Under the pieces are notes generated by a model. That model worked only from the letters and a program-made list of their open reading frames with translations. It made no database searches and was not told where the DNA came from. Shown one piece after another: positions 57,187 to 64,000 of a stretch of DNA of 64,000 nt. The position numbers were made by a program, and so were the translations under genes. The DNA lies in assembly GCF_023278565.1 (NCBI RefSeq), contig NC_064672.1, positions 2,046,001-2,110,000 of the forward strand. Direction: 5' to 3'. This stretch comes from Colletotrichum lupini (taxonomy: Eukaryota; Ascomycota; Sordariomycetes; Glomerellales; Glomerellaceae). Positions within the stretch are counted from its first letter, which is position 1, and each line of letters starts with the position of its first letter.

Positions 57187-60100
57187 CTTGGATGATTGGC
57201 TGAAAACTTGGTAGTTTACAAGAAAAAGTGAGTTAAAGAAGATGTTGAAATGATTATAAGATGATTGTTATGGAGTAAGATGTTGTTATGGATGTTTTTT
57301 CTTTCTATAGTCGATATTCTCTTAGGTATTTATCTTAAACCCGGCTATTTTAACTATATCGTTTAGCTATTTTAATTATACGCCACAGTTAATAGTCCCT
57401 ACTTTTCTAACTAATTAGCCTAACTTACGAATTAGCCTAAGTTAATTAGGCTAATTTAATAAAAATCCACGATTCGAGCTAATTCGATAATTACCGTACT
57501 TTTTATTAAAATAATTTAATTATATAATTATCTAACTAAGTAGAATAACTAATTTAAAAGCTAGCCTCCTATTAGCCTCTTTAAATTAATAATTCCGATC
57601 GTTAAAATTACGGTAATTAACTATAAGTAATTAATGGCCGTACTAAGATCCCCCGGTTATAATTTATATTAATTATTTAGATCGAGGGATTACTAAACTT
57701 ATTTAATAATAACCGTAACGTAAATCCCTCGTTACTCCTCGTTAATAATATTATTTATAATTCTATTTCCTTAACTTCTTTTATTTTATAAGTAACCTCT
57801 ATTTTATAAATAACCTCTACTTTAACCTCGGCCTTACTTAGGCTTAGTAATAGCCGCTACGTATAGATCTTAATTAAGTTAACGTTAGAGATTTACCGTA
57901 ATTTATTAAAAGCCTAGTTCTAACTAGCTAGTAAATTAACCCTTATCTAGTTATTCTTAATATAAAGGATTCTTTACTTAAGTAGCCTAAGAGCCTTATT
58001 AACGATTAATACTAATAAGAGACTATTATAATAGTAGTATAGTTATAAGGATATCGACTTTATTATTATAAAGCCGACCTTATAGTATAATAACAAGGGG
58101 ATCTAAGATTTAATATAGGGTATTATTAATAATAAAGTTATAACTAAAGTACTAGTAGTAGTTATAGTTAAGGTATGAGAGAGGGTCATTCTGCTCGAAA
58201 TATTAATAAATAATATATAAATAAGAGAGGCCATACTAAGTAGTAAATTATTTTATATAAAATAAGTCGGGTTCGGTCTTTTTTAGCCTTTTATAAACTA
58301 AATAGTACTACGTAATAATAAGTCTTAACGCTTTCCTTAAGTAGTAGGTATATATATTACTTATTTAAGCTTTTTAATAGTTATTAATACTAAACTCGAC
58401 GAGCTAACGAGAGCTCTACTTAGTAAGATCGACCTTATAAGTTACTTTTTAATTACTAATTATTTATTATATACGATCTATAAAGAACTTTAAACCTATA
58501 GTTAAGTTAAAGAGGTAGCTCTTAATCTCTTTATAATTACTTTCTATTTAAAAAGTTACTTTAATACCGAGGTTATAGTACTATTTAATTTAATAATTTA
58601 CGAACTCCTTATACTAACTAAAATAAGTCTTAAGAATATAAATATTTAAGGGCTTTTATTATTTAAACTTTTTAAGTATTAACTTCTAAGCCTTAGTAAA
58701 GTCCCTTTTTAAATTAATATAAATTATAGATTTCTAAACTAAAAAAAAGCTAACGTAGGTATTTAGAATCTTATAGGGCCGGCCGATAGTAATTAGTTTT
58801 TCTAATAAAGCTCTTATTAATAATTTAGTAAAAACGGGGTTAATATAATTACTACTGATTATTTCGTTATTATTAATTACCTAAGAGCCGTTAGTATAAA
58901 TCTATTATTTTTTAACCTCGTGGGTAATATTCTTATTAATATATTATATATAGATCTACTATTACGTATCGGGCTAGACGGTAATAAGGGCTTTTTTTAG
59001 TACTTTTTTAAAATTAATAATAATAATAATAGGCTTATAAGCGTTAATTTAAGTATAGAGGTCTTCTAATTAACCTAAAGCCTACTTATAAGCTTAGTAA
59101 TCTTCTAAGTTAATAAAGTAAAATACTATATTAAAAATGGTACCCACATTAGCTACCCTAATTACGTTTATAAGTAGTATCTTAAAGCGGTTAGTCTTAT
59201 AAGTATTATTTAGTAAAATAATATTTAAAAAGAGCTTCTATATAACCTCGTAATAAAAATAGGTTTAGAAGAGGCTAGTAATATAGTTATTAAGTTATTA
59301 TATAAAATACTTAATATTACGCTTTTAAAATAATATAATAAGTATTATAGCAGTAGGCACTAGGGCCCTATAGGCCCTATAGCTTAGCCTTAGGCTACGA
59401 GGCTAAGCTCTTAATAGTTACGTAACGAGCTAAACCGCTAGGCTTAAAGGGCTAGCCTACTAGCTTTTACTTACTATTTTTTTATTTTTATATTAAGTCT
59501 TTAGTTAATTAAGTTAATATAATAGCGTTCTAACTTACTTTAAAATCCCTTTTATAATACTACTTAATATTATTTAATTAACTATTTTTTAAAAACGGAA
59601 TAATAATATTTTAATTAATTAATTACTAACTACCCTTATTAAAAAAGCGTACGAAAAAGCTAAGTAATAACTAATTAAATTAATTATGCGTAAGTAGTAT
59701 AATTAATACTCCCTAAATATATGCCCCCTCCCCTAAATATAATAATTAGAAAATATAATTAAAGAGGCTAGGTCTCTTTTTATACTAACGGCTTTTAATA
59801 AAGTTATTACTTTTATAAGTTTTAATAAAGCGTTATAAGCCTTAATAAAGGCGCTAGGCTCTTAGTTATTAACTTAGAAATTATACTATTTAACTAGCTA
59901 ATAGAGCGCTTTTTACTTTTTATTACTTAGGCTAATTACTTAGTATATTTTAATAATATAACTAACTAGCTTACCTCGCTTATTTATATTTATAATAATA
60001 TTCTTTTTAAAAAAAATATTAAGTAGTATATCGACCTCGACCTTATTTAAGAGCTATATTTTAAAAACGATAAAAAGACCTTATTTAAATAGATTAAATA

Positions 60101-61005
60101 GTAGCTAAAAATACGTATGATTTAATATTAATTAGAGTAGGTCCTAGCTTTTACTATTAGCTAACTAAATAATAATACTAAGCGTTTATATATAATAACC
60201 CGTAAGAAGTTCGACTTTACGTACATTATTATTATAAAGCTTTATATTATAAAAAAAGCCCTTACCTAAGCTTATATTAATAATATAGTTATAATTAAAA
60301 GGCTATAGTAATTAAAAAACGGCTCTTAAGCTAGCTCGGTCTAAGATATTACTATTCTTAGCGTATTAAAATAGTAATTAATATACTTAGAGATATAAAA
60401 TAGCTACGAGATTACTTTAGCTTTATCTTATCCCGTTACTTATGGCTCTTAGAAAATGCCTAAAGTACTTATTTTTATAAATATTAATACTAGCCTTAAG
60501 TTCGATTATTAGCTCTAGTATATTATAAAGCGCTTATAGAACGCTAATTATAATATAAATAAGTATTACTTAGAGTATATTATTAATAAAATTAAAAATA
60601 GCGTTATAGAGTTTATATACTTATTATTAACTTTTAATAAGATTATTATAGCTAAGTAGTTACTTTATGAGCTCAAGTTAGCTTATATTAGCCCGATTAT
60701 TATAAACGACGCTAGCTATAAACTAAACGTACTTATAATTATATTTAAAAACGTTTATTAAAAGCGCTTTATATTTATTAAGCTCGCGCGTATTAATAAG
60801 GGTTTAAACCCTTAATAAAAGCGCCGTTTTTATAATAAGCTACTTATATATTTTTATAACTAGGTTATATTAAAATACTTAGATAATATAACTACTTTTT
60901 AAAAATATATTAAGTACGTTACCTAGCTAATTAACGTAATATAGCCCCTTTTTATAAAGGACTACGTAGTTAAGGCTTTTAGCTAGACTCGCTAGACCTT
61001 AAATA
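57187..61005. other. RIP-mutated AT-rich block, unassigned relics
   Basis: From about 57.3 kb the sequence becomes strongly AT-rich, with TA-dense words and stops in all frames. It continues into the Gypsy relic. I could not place LTR boundaries. The part at 60.0-61.0 kb may be a former gag region because it precedes protease and reverse-transcriptase relics in the same orientation, but no motif is clear. Confidence 0.6.
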
Positions 61006-61280
61006 AAAATAATAAAAATAATAAAAATAATAAAAATAATAAAAATAATAAAAATAATAAAAATAATAAAAATAATAAAAATAATAAAAATAATAAAAAT
61101 AATAAAAATAATAAAAATAATAAAAATAATAAAAATAATAAAAATAATAAAAATAATAAAAATAATAAAAATAATAAAAATAATAAAAATAATAAAAATA
61201 ATAAAAATAATAAAAATAATAAAAATAATAAAAATAATAAAAATAATAAAAATAATAAAAATAATAAAAATAATAAAAAA
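61006..61280. repeat. 9-bp tandem repeat (AAAAATAAT)n
   Basis: About 275 bp of a nearly perfect 9-bp unit, roughly 30 copies, within the Gypsy relic between the putative gag and protease parts. It probably arose from a short codon repeat in gag that was later converted by RIP and expanded; the copies are more uniform than the surrounding sequence. Confidence 0.9.
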
Positions 61281-61599
61281 TACTAAAAGTACTAAATAGG
61301 ACTAAGGTTATACTTCTACTTATAAAACGATCCCTAAAGCCTTATATTAAAAGCTTAAGGATAGTAGCGCTTATTTTATTTATAATAATACTAAATATAT
61401 TTCTAAAAATTATTTTAAAAAGCTAAAGATTACTATAGCCGTTATTAACGTTACTACGGGCCTTATTAAAATAAAGTTAGGTTTAGAAAACTAAACCCCC
61501 TAATAAAAATAAATTCCTAGCTAGAGAATATATATAAAAAAAATAAAAAATTAGTAATTAATTTAGTAAACTTATAGGATCTTATAAGGGATTAGCCCC

Positions 61600-64000
61600 T
61601 TAAAATAGAGCTTATATTAGTATTTAATAAATATAGAATTTACTTAAGAGTTTTATTTAATATAAGAGCTAATAAGTACGGATTTATAAATAACTACGTA
61701 ATCTTTTTATTATAATAGTTTTACGTAACCCTATTTTATAAATTATTATACTTAATCCCTATTATTAGGTTTAATAAAGAGTAATTAAATAATACTAGTA
61801 TAGTATAAACCGCTAATTTATATATTAATTAATAGGTCTTTTTAAAAATACCCCTCTTTTAGTTTAATATAGGCCGCTACGACTTAATTTTAGGGTAGAA
61901 ATAGTTTAAATACTATAAGGTAAACCCTAATATTCGCTATTAATAGCTAATATAGCTTAAGGACTTATTATTATAAAAGACGCTCTTTATTATTATTAAT
62001 AATATTAAGGACCTATATACCCCGGAAGTTATTAACGTATAATATTAAATCGACGCCGATTATTAATAAGACCTATTTTAAATAAATATAACTTATTATA
62101 ACTAAAAGCTTTAGTAATAGTAAGTAAAGGGTATATTAATTAAAATATTATTATGCTTATTAAAAACGATAGCTTATTAAATATAGTAATTAGATAAAAC
62201 TAAGGATATAAAGAAAATAAAACGCGCCTTTAATAATACTACTATTACCCTTATTGAGAGGGTTAAATAATAAAAACTATACTTAGTAACGTTATAAATA
62301 AATATTATTTTTATTAATACTCCCGTATTTAAAAAGAACTTAAAGTAAAATAACGTTAAAATAAGCTTTATATTATTTTATAAGCTAGACCGTATTATAA
62401 AAAATAAAAAGGAGGAGGTAAACTTTTTATATAACGATAACTAAGTTATTTATAATTTTATAATAACTAATTTATTAAAGTACTTACGGCCCTAAACCGA
62501 CGTTTTTAATAAAGTAGTTAATAATATACTTATATTTTATAAACTATATAATTATAAAATCGAGCTCTTAAATAGTAATAAAAAAAAGCTAACTTATTAC
62601 CCTCTATATAAGTAGTTAGTACTAGAGCTAGAGGCTATAAAAGCTTATTTATTAAAATACTTATAATAGGGATTTATTAAGCTAAGTAATACTCCTTTTA
62701 CGTTATTAATATTATTTATAAAAAAGTATAATAATAATCTACGCTTTTATATTAACTTTTATAAACTAAATAAAGTTATAAAAAAAGACCGCTATTTATT
62801 ATTATTTATTAATAAGACCTTTGCGTAACTAAGTAGGGCAAAAGTATTTATTAAATTAAATATTAAGTAGGCTTTTTATTATATTTATTTCGACCTAGCC
62901 TCTAAGAACTTAATAATATTTAGAACCTATTACGGGTTATATAAATATAAAATAGTACTTTTTAGGTTTTATAATAGGCTTATTATATACTAACGATATA
63001 TAAACGAAATATTAATAAAGTACTTAAATAACTTTTATATAACGTATATAAATAATATCCTAATCTTTTTAAACGATCCCTTTTAGTACTAAGAGTATAT
63101 TATTAAAATACTAAACTACTTATAAAAAATAAGCTTATAAATAAATATTAAGAAGTACGAATTTAATATTACTTTTATAAAGTATTTAAGTTTCGTAGTT
63201 TTTATAAAAAGTATATAATTTAATAAAAAAAGTCTTTATAATTAAAGACTAAAAGCTACTTATATTACTTAAGGGTATTTAGTTTTTCTTTAGGTTTTAT
63301 AACTTTTATAAGAGATTTATAAGGGATTACGGCTATTTAGCTAGGCCCTTTATAAAATTAATAAATAAAAGAGTTCTTTTTAATTTTAATACTAATTACG
63401 AGACGGCTTTTAAAATTATAAAATTAATACTAACGTCGGTACTAATCCTTTACTACTTTAGGCTAGAGCTATTAATATAAATAAAAACGGACGCCTCTAA
63501 CTTAATATATACTAGAGCGCTATTATAATAATAAAAAAATAACGGGTTATAATACTTAGTAGCCTTTTATTTAAAAATAATAAGTAGTATAGAGCTTAAT
63601 TACGCTATTTATAATAAGAAAATATTAATAATAATACTATACCTAGAGGAATAGTACGCAGAGCTTATAAATTATAAGTATAGGTTTAATATTATTATAA
63701 ACTATTAGCTATTACTATTCTTTATAACTAAGCGCCTACTTAACTTATAATAAGCCCGCTAAGTTAGTACGTTAATAAACTTTAATTTTTAAATTTATTA
63801 CTACTTAAAAAAAAAGAACGTACTAACTAACGCCTTATTATAAAAAATAAAGGATATTTATACTTAATAAGTACTAAAAGAGGCTAATAGGACCTAAGTC
63901 CTTTTATTATTAAGACTACTATCCTCTAATATTATAATAGAGCTATAGGTATTATTAAGTACCGTAATTAATTAATTATAACTTATAGTTAGCTCGCTTT
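61600..64000 (+). mobile_element. Gypsy/Ty3-type pol relic, RIP-degraded, runs off the window
   Basis: Read through stops on the plus strand, several Gypsy pol signatures can be recognised. There is an aspartic-protease-like end (YDLILG followed by W-F-x-Y-Y) near 61880-61920. The reverse-transcriptase opening LRFYINFYKLNKV with KDRY lies at 62740-62815, with FRTYYGLYKY near 62920-62945. An RNase H start TDASN lies near 63489, and an N-Y-A-I-Y-N-K-K block near 63600. Order AP-RT-RNase H fits Ty3/Gypsy. No frame longer than a few dozen codons is open. The element continues past 64000. Confidence 0.75.

Noticed and set aside
56413..57195. Long plus-strand open frames opposite the repeat-peptide gene
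   Set aside because: They are antisense images of the tandem repeat; only the minus strand has a signal peptide and Kex2 sites.

Overview
The window looks like nuclear DNA of a filamentous ascomycete (Pezizomycotina, probably a Sordariomycete). Genes carry short 49-99 bp GT-AG introns, and the products belong to typical fungal families: a fungal-specific transcription factor, Dal5-type and NCS1 permeases, an NRPS-like reductase and a GH3 beta-glucosidase. Two long AT-rich blocks (about 38.1-45.5 kb and 57.3-64.0 kb) consist of retroelement relics full of stop codons, with the CpA-to-TpA bias expected of repeat-induced point mutation (RIP). I cannot name the species.

Layout. 0-18.1 kb is a compact run of eight genes that resembles a small metabolic or biosynthetic cluster. 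It holds a Dal81/TamA-like regulator (5' end off the window), an NCS1 allantoin/uracil-type permease, an NRPS-like adenylation-thiolation-reductase enzyme, a FAD_binding_2 oxidoreductase, an unknown membrane protein with an apparent frameshift, an amine-oxidase-like flavoprotein, a membrane-anchored methyltransferase, and a 17-exon Dal5-type MFS transporter. The divergent promoter between the permease and the NRPS-like gene has eight HGATAR sites in about 270 bp, which suggests control by an AreA/NIT2-type nitrogen regulator.

18.1-22.6 kb is gene-poor and contains a decayed F-box gene. 22.6-28.2 kb holds three tandem, same-strand paralogues of a family I do not recognise: a short Cys/His zinc-knuckle-like motif, a coiled coil, an acidic disordered middle and a basic tail. 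28.5-36.9 kb contains an HGSNAT/DUF1624-like membrane protein, an intracellular PA14-containing GH3 beta-glucosidase, and a class-3 lipase-like protein whose GxSxG serine is replaced by proline and which has a minisatellite inside an intron.

37.4-49 kb is a mobile-element landscape. A small broken gene is followed by a full-length RIP-mutated Copia-like LTR retrotransposon (perfect 5-bp target duplication, 202-bp LTRs). Next comes a decayed member of a large fungal gene family, itself interrupted by a 751-bp non-autonomous hAT-like element with 63-bp inverted repeats and an 8-bp duplication. 51.6-55.0 kb returns to ordinary genes: a SAM methyltransferase, a type II membrane protein with a But2-like C-terminal region, and a small secreted protein that may belong to the BIM1/X325 copper-protein group.

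56.0-57.2 kb encodes the most striking item: a secreted precursor with 25 tandem copies of a [HY]-[VI]-Y-[SF] peptide unit separated by Lys-Arg (Kex2) sites. The copies differ almost only by C:G-to-T:A transitions, yet the 381-codon frame is still open because the repeat codons cannot be turned into stops by such changes. The rest of the window (57.3-64.0 kb) is RIP-mutated DNA with a Gypsy-type pol relic that runs off the edge.
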